Shown: positions 1 through 10,691, counted from the stretch's first letter. The stretch is 64,000 nucleotides of DNA from Campylobacter sp. RM5004 (GCF_022369455.1 NZ_CP059599.1:214409-278408); one strand, 5' to 3'. Program-made: numbers and translations. The notes: a model not told the origin generated them from the letters alone.

Positions 1-1
1 A

Positions 2-3000
2 ATAGATTATGCAGATATTGATAATTTGCTTTTGGATTTAGGCAATGATGTTTATTTAAAATCTTCAAATGGTGCTTATTATAGGACTTTTTTAGCAAAG
101 CAATATAATAATAAAGCTATAGCTACTATTAATAATTCAAAGATTAATAGGGCTAGGATTCATTTGAATAAATTAAATATGAATAATTCTACTTTAGCTA
201 ATTTTAATATCAATACAAACGAGTTAAATGTAAGTAATTCTGTTTTTGATGCTAGTAATGGTGGTTTTTTAAAAGTATTTGTTAAAACTACAGGAAGTAA
301 TAATGATTTGATTATGAACGACGAAAATAATTTATTTATTCTTTTAAAAGGCGATGTTCCTAAAAGTTTTTTCAATATCAAAGCAAATGATGAAGGTATA
401 AGCTCTATAACACCTGCATTAGTTTACGTTAAATCAAAAGATGGATATACGATTTTTGATAATTCAGCAAAAAGTTTAGAAACTCAAAAAATACTTGAGG
501 CATCGTATTTGGAGTCATTGCAACAAATAATGTATCATTTAGAGTTTACCGATGATGGTAAAGTATCAAAAGATGCTAAAGAATACAAAGTGTTTAAAGA
601 GTTAGGGATTATTGATGAGAATGATTATTTTATAGAGAGTAAATTTTTTGAGAAATTACAAAATTTAGAAGAAATAGCTACAGGCACTAATAGTAATCTT
701 CCAATACTTCCAGAAACTAAACCCGAAAATCCTAATACTAAACCAAATCCTAAACCAGAAAGCAAACCTTGGGAAGATTTAACACCTGCAAAGCCTATTT
801 CAACTAGTATAAATATCCCTAAAGTTACTGATGTAATAAGTGGCACATCAATGAAACTTGATAGTTTAGCAAATATGACATTTAAGGATAATTCTAATGT
901 AGATGGCTTTGTAAAAGATAGCAATGAAGAAGCTTTATATAATGCTATGTATGAAGCACCTAAGGTATATAAAAATTACGAAGATGGCAAAATAGCAAGC
1001 TCAAATATTTCAAATCCAAAACTAAGCGATATTACAATTAAAGCTACAAATATTACAAATAATTCTCAATATTTTCCTGAGTTTGCTAGCACTAATTCGA
1101 TAAATGTTTTAAACTCTACTTTAAATGGTCTAAATCTAAGAAGTGGCGAGCAACTTAGTATAAGCGATACTAGTGGTGATTATGTATTTAAAGATGCTTT
1201 AAAGACAGGAAAAGGCACTATAAATTTAATTAATTCAAGATTATTAAATGCAGAAGCTAGAGCAGATACTATTAATATTTATGATGTTGATTTAAATACT
1301 AGTGTGATTTTTGCAAATCAATTAAATGCTACAAAATTAAATATTACTGATGGTGGTGCTATTGTTTATGGCAGAGCAACTGGTGGGCAAAATACTTTAA
1401 GTGCAAGTGCAAAAGCAATTGCAAACGTAAATAAAGAAGATCCTATTTCAATAGCACTTATTAAAGAAGGTGCCGATGATTTCTTTAAGATTGCTTCTAC
1501 AAATGCAGGTATTTCAAGTATCACTCCAGCAGGTATTAAAGGCATTGCAAAAGATGGCTTTAAAGTATTTGCAATTGGTAATGATGAATGGGTAAAGAGT
1601 ATTACTGATACTGATGGAAGCCTTAAAATAAATGCTCTTGCAATTGCTTTAGGTGAAGGTGGATTTTCATCAAATGATTTTTATGCAACTAATGGCAAGC
1701 TTAAAACCGATACAGAATTTTATAAATTACTAGCAAGTAAAGGTGCGATAGATAGTGACGGTAATATTAATTTAGGTGCTTTAGGTGGGGTACATAATAC
1801 TAAAAAAATTACTTCAGAAGTAATTGATCAAAGCTTTTTAGATAGCATTGCAAATTCAAAAGATAAAAACACTGGTATCTCTTACGCTGATGTTACTTTA
1901 AATAAACCACTAGAAGCAGGAGCAGGATTAATAGCTACAACGCTAGAAGCTAAGAATTTAAATATCACAAGCAATATTAAAGGTTTTGATTTAAATAGTT
2001 CAAAAGCAAGTGAAAAAACCAATTTATTTATGGATAAAACTTTTGGTAAATTAAATATCGAAGGACAAACTAATAAGCTTGTAAATATCGAAAACAATAG
2101 CATTAAATCAAATGAGTTAAATATCAAAAATGCTGTTATTAAAACAGAAAACTTAGCTTCAAACAAACTAAATTTAGATAATGTTACAATTGATACAACT
2201 ATGGCTACAAAAGATACAATAATAACAGCTTTAGACGGTGCTACTATAAATAATCTTAAGGTAAATGCAAGTAATAAATTTGCTACTATTATAATTATTA
2301 AAAATTTAAATGGTAAGTTTGGTAAAGAAGATATTAGCATTCAAGCAGAACAAGTAGTAAGATTAGCAGCGGCTACTACTAGTGAAGTAAGTGTTAAAAC
2401 ATTAGCAGATGGAACTGTATCTTATATCGTAAATCCTAGTAAAAACTCAGAAGTTGCTAAAGCTTTAGAAAATGGAGCAAGTATAGAACAAGCAATTTTA
2501 GTTGATAAAGGTATTTTAACAAGTGATTTAAAAATCTCAGAAAGTGCTGATAAAACTTTAGTAGATAGCCTAACAGCAAGTGGTGTGCTAACTATTAAAG
2601 AGGATGGAAGTGTAGTAGTAGACAACACTAATACTTTTGAAAATTTAATAAAAGAAAATGCACCTAGCTATACTTTAAGCGAAACAAAGCAAAATCAAGC
2701 AGCTATTAATTTAGCTCATACAGCACTAAATCAAGCAAGATTTGCATATAATTTAGAAATTAACAATATGACAAAAAGGCTTGGTGAAATTAGGGATTTA
2801 GAAGGAGAGCAAGGAGTATGGTTTAGAAGCTATGCTGGAAAAGGTTCTTATAAAGATTATCAAGATATTAAGTATTATTCATTTACAATGGGTGCCGACA
2901 AATACATTAGTGATGATACCTTATTTGGAGTTAGTTTAGGTTACAATAGACAAGATTTAAGTAAAGAAATAAGTGGTAAACAAGATACTTTTGTGCTTAG

Positions 3001-3580
3001 TGCTTATGCTTCAAAGTTGTATAATAGCGGACTTTATTTGGATGGAGTAATTAAGTATCTAAATTCAAAAGGTAAATATGAAAATGAATTATTAGGCAAT
3101 AGTAATGATAAGAAATTAAGCTCAAAAACTCAACATGCTATGTTAGCAAGCATAGAAGCAGGATACAGGATGCCTGTAGGTGAAAAACTAATTATAGAAC
3201 CACAAGCTGAGTTAATTACAGGTTATATTCCAAGTAATGAAATTAAGAGTGATAAATTAGTTATGAAATCAAAATCTTATGTACTTGTTAATATTAAAAC
3301 AGGCGTTAATGCTATAGTTAAGCCTAATGATAAAATTGAATTAAGAGCCGGTGTTGGTGAAATATTTGACTTAAATGATAGTAAAGTAAAATATGAAATT
3401 AAAGATATTTTTGGTACTAAAGATACTAGAACCGGTAAAGATAGTAGAGCTTATGCTAATTTATTTGGTTCTTATAAATTAAATAATAATACAAGAATTA
3501 ATCTTGAAGCTGAAAGAGTATTTGGTGGAGATTTTAAAGTAAATTATAATTTTAATTTAAACTTAAGATATCAATTTTAA
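2..3580 (+). CDS. Autotransporter (type Va secreted surface protein), 5' end outside window
   Basis: The reading frame is open to the window edge, so the N-terminus and signal peptide are missing. The visible ~1190 residues are a Asn/Ser/Thr-rich passenger with beta-helix-like strands (many N-I/L-N repeats), a proline/lysine-rich linker at about nt 700-800, and a C-terminal beta-barrel from about nt 2808 (WFRSYAG onward) ending in the outer-membrane signature phenylalanine (LRYQF). Such barrels insert in the outer membrane and export the passenger. Two passenger segments look duplicated (motif GISSITPA at nt ~400 and ~1510). No catalytic triad or adhesin family was recognised, so the passenger function is unknown. 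Confidence 0.85.
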   Translation: MDYADIDNLLLDLGNDVYLKSSNGAYYRTFLAKQYNNKAIATINNSKINRARIHLNKLNMNNSTLANFNINTNELNVSNSVFDASNGGFLKVFVKTTGSNNDLIMNDENNLFILLKGDVPKSFFNIKANDEGISSITPALVYVKSKDGYTIFDNSAKSLETQKILEASYLESLQQIMYHLEFTDDGKVSKDAKEYKVFKELGIIDENDYFIESKFFEKLQNLEEIATGTNSNLPILPETKPENPNTKPNPKPESKPWEDLTPAKPISTSINIPKVTDVISGTSMKLDSLANMTFKDNSNVDGFVKDSNEEALYNAMYEAPKVYKNYEDGKIASSNISNPKLSDITIKATNITNNSQYFPEFASTNSINVLNSTLNGLNLRSGEQLSISDTSGDYVFKDALKTGKGTINLINSRLLNAEARADTINIYDVDLNTSVIFANQLNATKLNITDGGAIVYGRATGGQNTLSASAKAIANVNKEDPISIALIKEGADDFFKIASTNAGISSITPAGIKGIAKDGFKVFAIGNDEWVKSITDTDGSLKINALAIALGEGGFSSNDFYATNGKLKTDTEFYKLLASKGAIDSDGNINLGALGGVHNTKKITSEVIDQSFLDSIANSKDKNTGISYADVTLNKPLEAGAGLIATTLEAKNLNITSNIKGFDLNSSKASEKTNLFMDKTFGKLNIEGQTNKLVNIENNSIKSNELNIKNAVIKTENLASNKLNLDNVTIDTTMATKDTIITALDGATINNLKVNASNKFATIIIIKNLNGKFGKEDISIQAEQVVRLAAATTSEVSVKTLADGTVSYIVNPSKNSEVAKALENGASIEQAILVDKGILTSDLKISESADKTLVDSLTASGVLTIKEDGSVVVDNTNTFENLIKENAPSYTLSETKQNQAAINLAHTALNQARFAYNLEINNMTKRLGEIRDLEGEQGVWFRSYAGKGSYKDYQDIKYYSFTMGADKYISDDTLFGVSLGYNRQDLSKEISGKQDTFVLSAYASKLYNSGLYLDGVIKYLNSKGKYENELLGNSNDKKLSSKTQHAMLASIEAGYRMPVGEKLIIEPQAELITGYIPSNEIKSDKLVMKSKSYVLVNIKTGVNAIVKPNDKIELRAGVGEIFDLNDSKVKYEIKDIFGTKDTRTGKDSRAYANLFGSYKLNNNTRINLEAERVFGGDFKVNYNFNLNLRYQF

Positions 3581-3583
3581 CCA

Positions 3584-3612
3584 ATCGCTCCTTTTTTAAA
3601 TTAAGGGGCGAT
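3584..3612 (+). terminator. Hairpin terminator after autotransporter
   Basis: ATCGCTCC (3584-3591) pairs with GGGGCGAT (3605-3612) with one G-T pair, three bases past the autotransporter stop. The loop is T/A-rich. There is no clean T-run after it, so termination is inferred. Confidence 0.55.
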
Positions 3613-3624
3613 ATTTAAATTAAA

Positions 3625-3642
3625 GAATTTGAAATAGGAATT
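3625..3642 (+). repeat. Dispersed 18-bp repeat, exact copy
   Basis: Exact GAATTTGAAATAGGAATT, in the intergenic space between the autotransporter terminator and ylxR. Confidence 0.9.
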
Positions 3643-3653
3643 ACAAAACATAA

Positions 3654-3674
3654 GCTTAACAACTTCTGTTAAGC
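3654..3674 (+). other. Hairpin in the leader of ylxR-infB
   Basis: GCTTAAC (3654-3660) and GTTAAGC (3668-3674) form a perfect 7-bp stem with a 7-nt loop, ending 24 nt before the ylxR start codon. It may be a leader structure or a weak terminator; the sequence does not decide. Confidence 0.4.
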
Positions 3675-3698
3675 AAAAACAATTAAAATTAAAACATT

Positions 3699-3947
3699 AT
3701 GAAAAAAGCAAAACCTATTAGAATGTGTATCATCTGTAAGAATAGAAAAAATCAAAGCGAATTAAAGCGTTTTCAAATACTTTCAAATGAAGTATTATTT
3801 AGCTTTAATAGCGGAAGAAGTATGTATTTATGTGATATTTGCTTAGCTAAAGATGATAATGAATTTTTAAAATCTTTGCATAAGGTTGTTAAAAATAACA
3901 TAGACAAAAAAGAACTTGCTAGTAAAATAAAAGAAAGGTTTTTATAA
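3699..3947 (+). CDS. ylxR: YlxR family protein (DUF448)
   Basis: This 82-residue protein belongs to the YlxR/DUF448 family, small basic nucleic-acid-binding proteins usually encoded next to infB. It shows the family layout: MCIICKNRK near the N-terminus, the GRSMYLCDIC segment in the middle (two CxxC pairs), and a lysine-rich C-terminal helix. The stop codon directly abuts the infB start, so the two genes are almost certainly co-translated. The family role is poorly defined; RNA binding in translation or transcription control is the usual suggestion. Confidence 0.85.
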   Translation: MKKAKPIRMCIICKNRKNQSELKRFQILSNEVLFSFNSGRSMYLCDICLAKDDNEFLKSLHKVVKNNIDKKELASKIKERFL

Positions 3948-6593
3948 ATGGCGAATGTAAAAATTAGTGAAATTGCAACAGAATTAGGGTTTTCAAATAA
4001 AGAAACTTTAGAAAAAATCAATGAATTAGGATTTGAATTTAAATCGGTTCAAAAAGCAGTTAATGAAGAGATTGCAGGTGCAATTTATGAATATTTAAAA
4101 AATGGCACAATTCAACAAGTATTAAAAGATGAGGTTGCAAAATCTACAAAAAGCGTTAAAAAATCTAACACAAAAGCAACTACTACTAAAAATTCTAAAA
4201 CTAAAACTGAAAAGGTTGAAAAAACAAAAAAAACTGAAACCAAACAAAAGGAAGTAAAAGCAGAAGTTAAACAAGAACCTAAAGAAGAAAAAAAAGAAGA
4301 AATAATAGTAGAAGAAAAAATCACTAAGGTAGAAGTTAAAGAAGAAATGAAAACTAATGAAGTAGAAAAAAAAGAGCAACCTAAAGAAGAGCCTATGAGT
4401 CTTGCAAAAAGTGGTCTTGAAAAACGCCGTGGATTAGTAATTATTAAGAAAAAAAATGCAGTAAAAGAAGAGCCAAAAGAAGAGATTAAACCTAAAGCAA
4501 AATCTCAAGAACCTGTTTCTTTTGCATCAATTTTTAGCACAGATGAGAGTTTAAAAAAGAAAAAAGCAAAAAAAATAGTTCCTGCAGCTAAAAAAGAAAG
4601 CTCATCTAAAATGGATTTTGATACTAATTTTGCAGAAATTAATGATGATGAAGATGATATGGTTGTAATGCCTGATTTTTCATTTAATGAGAAAAAAGAA
4701 GAAGAAAAACCAGCAAAAGCTCAAAATTCTTTAAGAAGTGCATTTAATAATCAAATCAATCAATTTACAAATAATTCAATAGCAAGATCTCGCCGTAAAA
4801 AATCTAAAGCTTACAAAAAAGAGCAAAATAACGAAGAAATTACTAGCGTAAAAATTCCAAAAGAAATAAGATTATATGAATTAGCTGAAAAACTAGGCAA
4901 AAAAGATAGCGAATTAATCTCAAAATTATTTATGCAAGGAATGATGACAACTAAGAATGATTTCTTAGATGAAGAAACAATTGAGATTTTAGGTCTTGAG
5001 TTTGGAATTGAGATTAGCTTTTTTGATGAAACTGCACAATTTGACTATGTGGCTGATTATGAAGAAAATCAAGAAGAATTAAATGATATAAAAGTTCCTG
5101 TTGTTACTATCATGGGACACGTTGATCATGGTAAGACAAGCTTACTTGATTATATTAGAAATAGCCGTGTAGCAAGTGGTGAAGCTGGTGGAATTACTCA
5201 GCACGTAGGTGCTTATATGGTTAATAAAAATGGTAAAAACATTACCTTTATCGATACTCCAGGTCACGAGGCTTTCTCTGCAATGCGTGCAAGGGGTGCG
5301 AGTGTAACTGATATAGTAATCATTGTAGTAGCTGCTGATGATGGTGTAAAACCACAAACAAAAGAAGCAATTTCACACGCAAAAGCAGCAGGTGTTCCAA
5401 TCATTATCGCAGTAAATAAAATAGATAAAGAAGCAGCAAATCCTGATAGAGTAAAAACTCAATTAGCAGAGCTTGATATTATGCCAACAGAGTGGGGTGG
5501 AAGTCATGAGTTCGTTCATATTAGTGCTTTAAAAGGAACAGGAATTGAAGATTTACTTGAAATCATTTTACTTCAAGCTGAAATCCTAGAACTTCGTGCT
5601 AATAAAAACGCAGCAGCAAAAGCAAATATAGTAGAAAGCTCACTTCAAAAAGGTCGTGGTGTAGTAACAACCGTGATTATGGAAAACGGAACGCTAAAAG
5701 TTGGAGATACTGTTGTAGCAGGTATTGCTTATGGAAGAATTAAAAGTATTACAGATAGTAAAGGCAATGCACTTAAAGAGATTTTACCAGGTGAGTGCGG
5801 TGTGATTATGGGTCTTAATGAAATACCTGAAGCAGGCGAAACTTTAATTAGCGTGGCAACTGATAAAGAAGCAAGAGATTATGCACAAAAACGCCATGAA
5901 TATCTAAGACAAAAAGAATTAAGTAAATCAACTAAAGTAAGTCTTGATGAACTTAGTGCAAAAATTAAAGAAGGCAATTTAAAATCTCTTCCTGTGATTT
6001 TAAAAGCTGATGTTGGTGGAACATTAGAAGCTATTAAAGGAAGCCTTGAAAAACTATCAAACGATGAAGTAAAAGTTGATATAGTTTTAGGTGGTGTTGG
6101 CGGTATTTCTCAAGGAGATATTGCTTTAGCACAAGCTAGTGGCGGTGTGATAGTAGGATTTAATGTTCGCCCAACAGGTGATATTAAAGAAAAAGCAAAA
6201 GAAGCTAAAGTAGAGATTAAAACATACAATGTAATTTATAATCTAATTGATGAAATCAAAGCTATTTTAGGTGGCTTAATGAGTCCTATTATTAGTGAAG
6301 AACAACTTGGACAAGCGGAAATTAGACAAGTAATCAATGTTCCAAAAGTAGGGCAAATCGCAGGATGTATGGTAACAGATGGTAGCATTGTAAGGGGTGC
6401 AAAAATCCGTGTTATTCGTGAAGGTGTTGTTGTTTTTGAAGGAGAAATTAGCTCTCTTAAACGCTTTAAAGATGATGCTAAAGAAGTTAGTAAAGGTTAT
6501 GAATGTGGCGTTGGTATCGCAAACTTTAACGATATGAGAGAAGGTGATTTTATTGAAAGCTATAAAGAAGTTCAAAGTAAGGTAAGTCTATAA
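3948..6593 (+). CDS. infB: Translation initiation factor IF-2
   Basis: IF-2 is the GTPase that places initiator fMet-tRNA on the 30S subunit and promotes subunit joining. The 881-residue protein has an N-terminal IF2N-like domain, a long Lys/Glu-rich low-complexity linker (roughly residues 60-290), a second IF2N domain, and the G domain with GHVDHGKTS (~390), DTPGHEAF (~436) and NKID (~490), followed by the beta-barrel and fMet-tRNA-binding domains. The start abuts the ylxR stop and the stop overlaps rbfA by one base, giving a tight ylxR-infB-rbfA-rimP operon. The charged linker is ordinary for the family and is AT-rich, which explains several antisense ORFs opposite it. Confidence 0.98.
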   Translation: MANVKISEIATELGFSNKETLEKINELGFEFKSVQKAVNEEIAGAIYEYLKNGTIQQVLKDEVAKSTKSVKKSNTKATTTKNSKTKTEKVEKTKKTETKQKEVKAEVKQEPKEEKKEEIIVEEKITKVEVKEEMKTNEVEKKEQPKEEPMSLAKSGLEKRRGLVIIKKKNAVKEEPKEEIKPKAKSQEPVSFASIFSTDESLKKKKAKKIVPAAKKESSSKMDFDTNFAEINDDEDDMVVMPDFSFNEKKEEEKPAKAQNSLRSAFNNQINQFTNNSIARSRRKKSKAYKKEQNNEEITSVKIPKEIRLYELAEKLGKKDSELISKLFMQGMMTTKNDFLDEETIEILGLEFGIEISFFDETAQFDYVADYEENQEELNDIKVPVVTIMGHVDHGKTSLLDYIRNSRVASGEAGGITQHVGAYMVNKNGKNITFIDTPGHEAFSAMRARGASVTDIVIIVVAADDGVKPQTKEAISHAKAAGVPIIIAVNKIDKEAANPDRVKTQLAELDIMPTEWGGSHEFVHISALKGTGIEDLLEIILLQAEILELRANKNAAAKANIVESSLQKGRGVVTTVIMENGTLKVGDTVVAGIAYGRIKSITDSKGNALKEILPGECGVIMGLNEIPEAGETLISVATDKEARDYAQKRHEYLRQKELSKSTKVSLDELSAKIKEGNLKSLPVILKADVGGTLEAIKGSLEKLSNDEVKVDIVLGGVGGISQGDIALAQASGGVIVGFNVRPTGDIKEKAKEAKVEIKTYNVIYNLIDEIKAILGGLMSPIISEEQLGQAEIRQVINVPKVGQIAGCMVTDGSIVRGAKIRVIREGVVVFEGEISSLKRFKDDAKEVSKGYECGVGIANFNDMREGDFIESYKEVQSKVSL

Positions 6594-6952
6594 TGAATGA
6601 TAAAGCACAAATCAAGCGTCTTAGAACTCAAAGTTTATTAAAAGAATTAATAGGAGAAGCCTTAGCTAATTTAGATGATCCTATGCTTAATTCTTTGCTT
6701 GTAAATGATGTAGATTGTAAGAAAGGTCGCTATGATGCTTTTATTTATTTAGATAAAATGGGGCTAACTAAAGATGAACAAAATTTAGTTTTGTCAAAAT
6801 TAAGAAAAGTTAGCAAAGTATTGCAAGCTCATTGTTTGGGAGCTTTGGGTATGTATAGATGCCCAAATTTTCATTTTAAGTTTGACGATAGTTTAGATAA
6901 AATCAATAGAATAGAAGAATTATTTAAACAAATTAATAAAGAAAGGCAATAA
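6593..6952 (+). CDS. rbfA: Ribosome-binding factor A
   Basis: RbfA is a KH-fold protein that binds the 30S subunit and helps mature the 5' end of 16S rRNA. The 119-residue length fits the family, as do the N-terminal RLRTQSLLKELIGEALANLDDP helix and its place between infB and rimP. The start overlaps the last base of the infB stop (TAATG) and its own stop overlaps the rimP start in the same way, so translation is coupled along the operon. Sequence similarity to textbook RbfA is modest; context adds most of the confidence. Confidence 0.88.
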   Translation: MNDKAQIKRLRTQSLLKELIGEALANLDDPMLNSLLVNDVDCKKGRYDAFIYLDKMGLTKDEQNLVLSKLRKVSKVLQAHCLGALGMYRCPNFHFKFDDSLDKINRIEELFKQINKERQ

Positions 6953-7368
6953 TGCAGCTAGATGATTTAGCTAAACAGCTTAATTTAGTTATTTACGATA
7001 CTGAATTAGCAAAAGAAGGCGACAATTTCATTTACAGAATTTATATTTTGAAAAATTCTAGTAATAAATCAGTTAGCCTAGATGATTGCGAAAAATTTAG
7101 CAGATTAATCTCTCCTATATTAGATTTAAATCCGCCAACAGATGAAAAATACTTTTTAGAAGTTAGTTCTCCTGGACTTGAGAGAAAGCTAACAAAACCA
7201 GAGCATTTTAAATTAAGCATAGGCGAAATTGTAAAAGTAAAAACTAAAGAAAAAGAAGAAATCATTTCAAAATTACTTAGTGCAGATGACGAAAAAATCA
7301 CTTTAGAAGACGGCACTATTTTAAATTACGCAGACATTAAATCTACAAAAACTTATATCTATTGGTAA
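6952..7368 (+). CDS. rimP: Ribosome maturation factor RimP
   Basis: RimP assists assembly of the 30S subunit. This 138-residue protein shows the family pattern: an N-terminal alpha/beta domain with VSLDDCEKFSRLISPILD, the conserved EVSSPGLERKLTKPEHF segment that links the domains, then a small SH3-like beta domain. It is last in the ylxR-infB-rbfA-rimP operon, with a one-base start/stop overlap to rbfA. An 8-bp hairpin overlaps its stop codon. Confidence 0.93.
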   Translation: MQLDDLAKQLNLVIYDTELAKEGDNFIYRIYILKNSSNKSVSLDDCEKFSRLISPILDLNPPTDEKYFLEVSSPGLERKLTKPEHFKLSIGEIVKVKTKEKEEIISKLLSADDEKITLEDGTILNYADIKSTKTYIYW

Positions 7369-7382
7369 GGCCAAGCCTTACC
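7364..7382 (+). terminator. Hairpin at end of rimP operon
   Basis: GGTAAGGC (7364-7371) and GCCTTACC (7375-7382) form a perfect 8-bp stem with a 3-nt loop that contains the rimP stop codon. No T-run follows, so it may be an RNA-end stabiliser rather than an intrinsic terminator. Confidence 0.5.
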
Positions 7383-7448
7383 TATATACTCTCACACTCA
7401 AATTAATTTAACCATTTTAAACAAGACAAAACAATTTAAAGGAAAAGT

Positions 7449-8714
7449 ATGAATACTATTAATAAAAAAGATACTAAAACGCTTATTTTAAGTGCGTTGG
7501 GTGGGACATTAGAGTTTTATGATTTTATCATTTTTGCGATTTTTACGCCGTATTTTACTCATCATTTTTTTCCAGCTGAACTTGATGAGAGTATAAAATT
7601 ACTTAATACTTACGGAGCTTTTGCAGCCGGATATTTAGCAAGACCTTTGGGTGGAGTTGTTATGGCTCATTTTGGTGATAAATTTGGAAGAAAGAATATG
7701 TTTTTACTAAGCATTATTTTAATGGTTGTTCCAACTTTTATTTTTGCCATAATGCCAACTTACGAGCAAATTGGATATTTTGCCATCGCAATATTGCTAC
7801 TTATTAGATTAGTTCAAGGAGTTGCAATAGGTGGAGAATTGCCTGCTGCATGGGCTTTTATATACGAGCATAGCAAAGAAAATAATAAAGCTTTATTTTT
7901 AGGGGTTTTAACAAGTGGCGTTTGTGGTGGTATTACTTTAGGAGCTCTTAGTGCTTTATTGCTTCAATTAAACTATACCGAGCAAGAAATATCAGATTAT
8001 GCTTATAGAATTCCTTTCTTAGTAGGTGGAATTTTTGGTCTAATTAGTATATATTTAAGAAAATTTTTGCAAGAAACACCTGTATTTTTACAAATGAAAG
8101 CAGAAAAAAAGTTAAATGATTTTCCTATAAAAGCTGTATTAAAAGACTACAAGCAAGAAATAATTTTATCAATGCTTTTAACCTTTGTTCTTACTGCTTG
8201 TGTCGTTGTTTTGCTAATTATGATGCCAAATTTTACTAAGAAAATTTTAGAAATCAAAGCTACTTTAAACACAAGTATTCAAATAATTGCAAGTGCTTGT
8301 ATGATGTTAGGGCTTGTTGTTTGCGGAAAATTAGCAGATACTTTTAAACCTAGTTTAGTTTGTATAATTTTTGCTTGTTTATTAGGAATTAGTGTTGCTA
8401 GTTATTTTTATTCTTTATATATTTTAAAAGATTTAATCATTACTTGCGTGTTTTATTTTCTTGCGGCATTTTTTGCAGGTATTGTTAATTTTACATCTTT
8501 ATTTATGTGCAAACTTTATAAGGCTAATGTAAGATACACAGGTATAGGATTTTCTTATAATTTAGCTTATGCGATAGCTGGATTTTTAACTCCTATTATC
8601 GTTGTTAAATCTCACGAACACTTTAATATAGGAAGTGGATATTATATGATTTTTATATCTTGTTTAGCAATCTTTTGTGCTTTTTATTTTGATAGATTAA
8701 ATAAAAGAATTTGA
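7449..8714 (+). CDS. MFS transporter, metabolite:H+ symporter (MHS) family
   Basis: This 421-residue inner-membrane protein has about 12 hydrophobic segments and the major facilitator signature between helices 2 and 3 (ARPLGG...FGDKFGRK, residues ~70-90). The N-terminal LGGTLEFYDFIIFA and RLVQGVAIGGELP segments are typical of the MHS branch (ProP, KgtP, citrate and dicarboxylate symporters). The substrate cannot be read from the sequence; an organic acid or osmolyte is likely from the branch. A Shine-Dalgarno AAAGGAAA precedes the ATG. The last codon and TGA stop lie inside a copy of the dispersed palindromic repeat. Confidence 0.85.
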   Translation: MNTINKKDTKTLILSALGGTLEFYDFIIFAIFTPYFTHHFFPAELDESIKLLNTYGAFAAGYLARPLGGVVMAHFGDKFGRKNMFLLSIILMVVPTFIFAIMPTYEQIGYFAIAILLLIRLVQGVAIGGELPAAWAFIYEHSKENNKALFLGVLTSGVCGGITLGALSALLLQLNYTEQEISDYAYRIPFLVGGIFGLISIYLRKFLQETPVFLQMKAEKKLNDFPIKAVLKDYKQEIILSMLLTFVLTACVVVLLIMMPNFTKKILEIKATLNTSIQIIASACMMLGLVVCGKLADTFKPSLVCIIFACLLGISVASYFYSLYILKDLIITCVFYFLAAFFAGIVNFTSLFMCKLYKANVRYTGIGFSYNLAYAIAGFLTPIIVVKSHEHFNIGSGYYMIFISCLAIFCAFYFDRLNKRI

Positions 8715-8732
8715 AATTCCTATTTCAAATTC
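8707..8732. repeat. Dispersed repeat, full palindromic form
   Basis: Arms GAATTTGAAAT and ATTTCAAATTC flank a TCCT centre, so the unit is a perfect 11-bp inverted repeat. It includes the MFS gene stop codon (TGA at 8712-8714) and lies just before a shared terminator. Confidence 0.9.
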
Positions 8733-8738
8733 TTTACG

Positions 8739-8764
8739 AAAAAGCCCTTAAGCTAGGGCTTTTT
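8739..8764. terminator. Bidirectional intrinsic terminator between MFS gene and groEL
   Basis: AAAAAGCCCT (8739-8748) pairs perfectly with AGGGCTTTTT (8755-8764) around a 6-nt loop. The A and T tracts make it work in both directions, serving the MFS gene and the convergent groEL, whose stop codon it touches. Confidence 0.88.
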
Positions 8765-10403
8765 ACATCATTCCTGGCATTCCGCCCATTCCGCCACCCA
8801 TTGGCATAGCTGGCATATCAGCTTTATCTTCTTTAATATCGCTAATTGTAGCTTCTGTTGTAAGTAGCATTGAAGCAACGCTTACAGCATTTTGTAATGC
8901 TACGCGCTCAACTTTAACAGGGTCAATAATTCCAGCTTCATACATATCTACATACTCGCCACTTGCAGCATCAAAGCCTCTATTTTCATCTTTGCAAGTT
9001 TCAATTGTATTTACGATAACACCTGAATCAAATCCTGCGTTTTCAGAGATTTGGCGAATTGGAGCTTTGATAGCTCTGCGAACGATATTTGCACCGATTA
9101 ATTCATCTCCTTCAAGATTTAGATTAATTCTATTTGTAGCATGAATTAATGCAGCACCGCCACCTATTACTATACCTTCTTCAACAGCAGCTTTTGTAGC
9201 ACTCAACGCATCATCAACTCTATCTTTTTTCTCTTTCATTTCAGTTTCAGTTGCAGCACCAACCTTGATAACAGCAACACCACCGCTTAATTTTGCTAAA
9301 CGCTCTTGTAATTTTTCTCTATCATAATCGCTTGTAGTTTCAGCAATTTGAGCTTTTATTTGATTAATTCTTGCATTGATTGCATCTTTGCTACCTGCGC
9401 CATTTACGATTGTAGTATTGTCTTTATCAATTACGATTGAGCTTGCACTTCCTAAGTCAGCTGCATTTGCACTCTCAAGAGTTCTTCCCATTTCTTCGCA
9501 AATTACTGTTCCACCTGTTAAGATTGCAATATCTTCAAGCATTGCTTTTCTTCTATCGCCAAAACCAGGAGCTTTAACAGCAGCGATATTTAAAATACCT
9601 CTTAATTTATTTACAACTAAAGTTGCTAATGCTTCACCTTCAATATCTTCAGCGATAATTAAAAGTGGGCGACCATTTTTTTGTGCAGTTTCAAGCACAG
9701 GTAAAATGTCTTTTAAGTTAGTGATTTTTTTATCATATAATAAAATTAAAGGATTGCTTAATTCGCAATTCATTTTATCAGCATTTGTAATAAAATATGG
9801 GCTTAAATAACCTCTATCAAATTGCATACCTTCAACAACGCTTAATTCATCATTGATTGATTTTGCTTCTTCAACTGTGATAACGCCATCTTTACCTACT
9901 TTTTCCATTGCATCAGCGATTAATTGTCCGATTTTTTCATCGCTATTGGCTGAAATTGTAGCAACTTGTGCGATTTGCTTTCTATTTCCTGCAACAGGCT
10001 TTGCTAAAGCTTTTAGTTCAGCTATGATTGCTTCGCAAGCTTTATCCATACCACGCTTAACTTCAATTGGATTTGCTCCAGCTGTTATATTTCTTAAACC
10101 TTCTTTAAAGATTGCATGAGCTAGAACTGTTGCTGTAGTTGTTCCATCACCTGCTTGATCAGCAGTTTTGCTTGCAACTTCACGAACTAAACTTGCACCC
10201 ATATTTTCTAAAGTATCTTTTAATTCAATTTCTTTTGCAACGCTTACGCCATCTTTTGTAATTGTTGGAGCACCGAAACTTTTTTGAATTAATACGTTTC
10301 TGCCGCGTGGTCCCATTGTAACTTTTACAGCGTCACTTAATTTTCTAACGCCTTCGTATAGTTTATTTCTTGCTTCATCTGAATAAAAAATTTCTTTTGC
10401 CAT
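8763..10403 (-). CDS. groEL: 60-kDa chaperonin GroEL
   Basis: GroEL forms the double-ring ATP-driven folding chamber of the cytoplasm and works with GroES. The 546 residues align end to end with the family: [10 protein letters not shown] and [11 protein letters not shown] near the N-terminus (nucleotide site), the apical [22 protein letters not shown] segment, [13 protein letters not shown], and the flexible Gly/Met-rich C-terminal tail ([11 protein letters not shown]). It follows groES by 10 bp on the same strand and is controlled by the CIRCE operator upstream. A bidirectional terminator ends the operon. Confidence 0.99.
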   Translation of the reverse strand: MAKEIFYSDEARNKLYEGVRKLSDAVKVTMGPRGRNVLIQKSFGAPTITKDGVSVAKEIELKDTLENMGASLVREVASKTADQAGDGTTTATVLAHAIFKEGLRNITAGANPIEVKRGMDKACEAIIAELKALAKPVAGNRKQIAQVATISANSDEKIGQLIADAMEKVGKDGVITVEEAKSINDELSVVEGMQFDRGYLSPYFITNADKMNCELSNPLILLYDKKITNLKDILPVLETAQKNGRPLLIIAEDIEGEALATLVVNKLRGILNIAAVKAPGFGDRRKAMLEDIAILTGGTVICEEMGRTLESANAADLGSASSIVIDKDNTTIVNGAGSKDAINARINQIKAQIAETTSDYDREKLQERLAKLSGGVAVIKVGAATETEMKEKKDRVDDALSATKAAVEEGIVIGGGAALIHATNRINLNLEGDELIGANIVRRAIKAPIRQISENAGFDSGVIVNTIETCKDENRGFDAASGEYVDMYEAGIIDPVKVERVALQNAVSVASMLLTTEATISDIKEDKADMPAMPMGGGMGGMPGMM

Positions 10404-10413
10404 TTAAATCTCC

Positions 10414-10671
10414 TTATAAAATTCCTAAAATATCATCAAAACTTAATATTAAATAGTTTTCATTATCAATTTTCAATTCGCTTCCAGCATATTTACCAAA
10501 TACTACTTTATCGCCTACTTTTACATCGCTAATGTCTTTTGCAACTGCAATAACTTCGCCTTGTTGTGGTTTTTCTTTAGCATTGTCAGGTATAATAATT
10601 CCTGAAGCTGTTGTTTTTGTTTCATTTGCACATTTGATTAGCACACGCTTGTTTAATGGAGTAAAATTCAT
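10414..10671 (-). CDS. groES: 10-kDa co-chaperonin GroES
   Basis: GroES caps the GroEL ring. The 85-residue protein begins [13 protein letters not shown], matching the usual GroES N-terminus, and has the mobile-loop region ([23 protein letters not shown]) and the [12 protein letters not shown] segment. An in-frame upstream start would add nine residues, but the ATG at 10671 has a Shine-Dalgarno (AAAGGAAAG) at the right distance and gives the family length, so it is preferred. It is the first gene of groES-groEL. Confidence 0.97.
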   Translation of the reverse strand: MNFTPLNKRVLIKCANETKTTASGIIIPDNAKEKPQQGEVIAVAKDISDVKVGDKVVFGKYAGSELKIDNENYLILSFDDILGIL

Positions 10672-10691
10672 TTTCTTTCCTTTCTTGTGAT

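Noticed and set aside
4112-4379. Antisense ORFs opposite the infB linker, and others opposite groEL, fusA and the autotransporter
   Set aside because: They mirror low-complexity or strongly coding sense frames, lack Shine-Dalgarno sites and show Phe/Ser-rich shadow composition.
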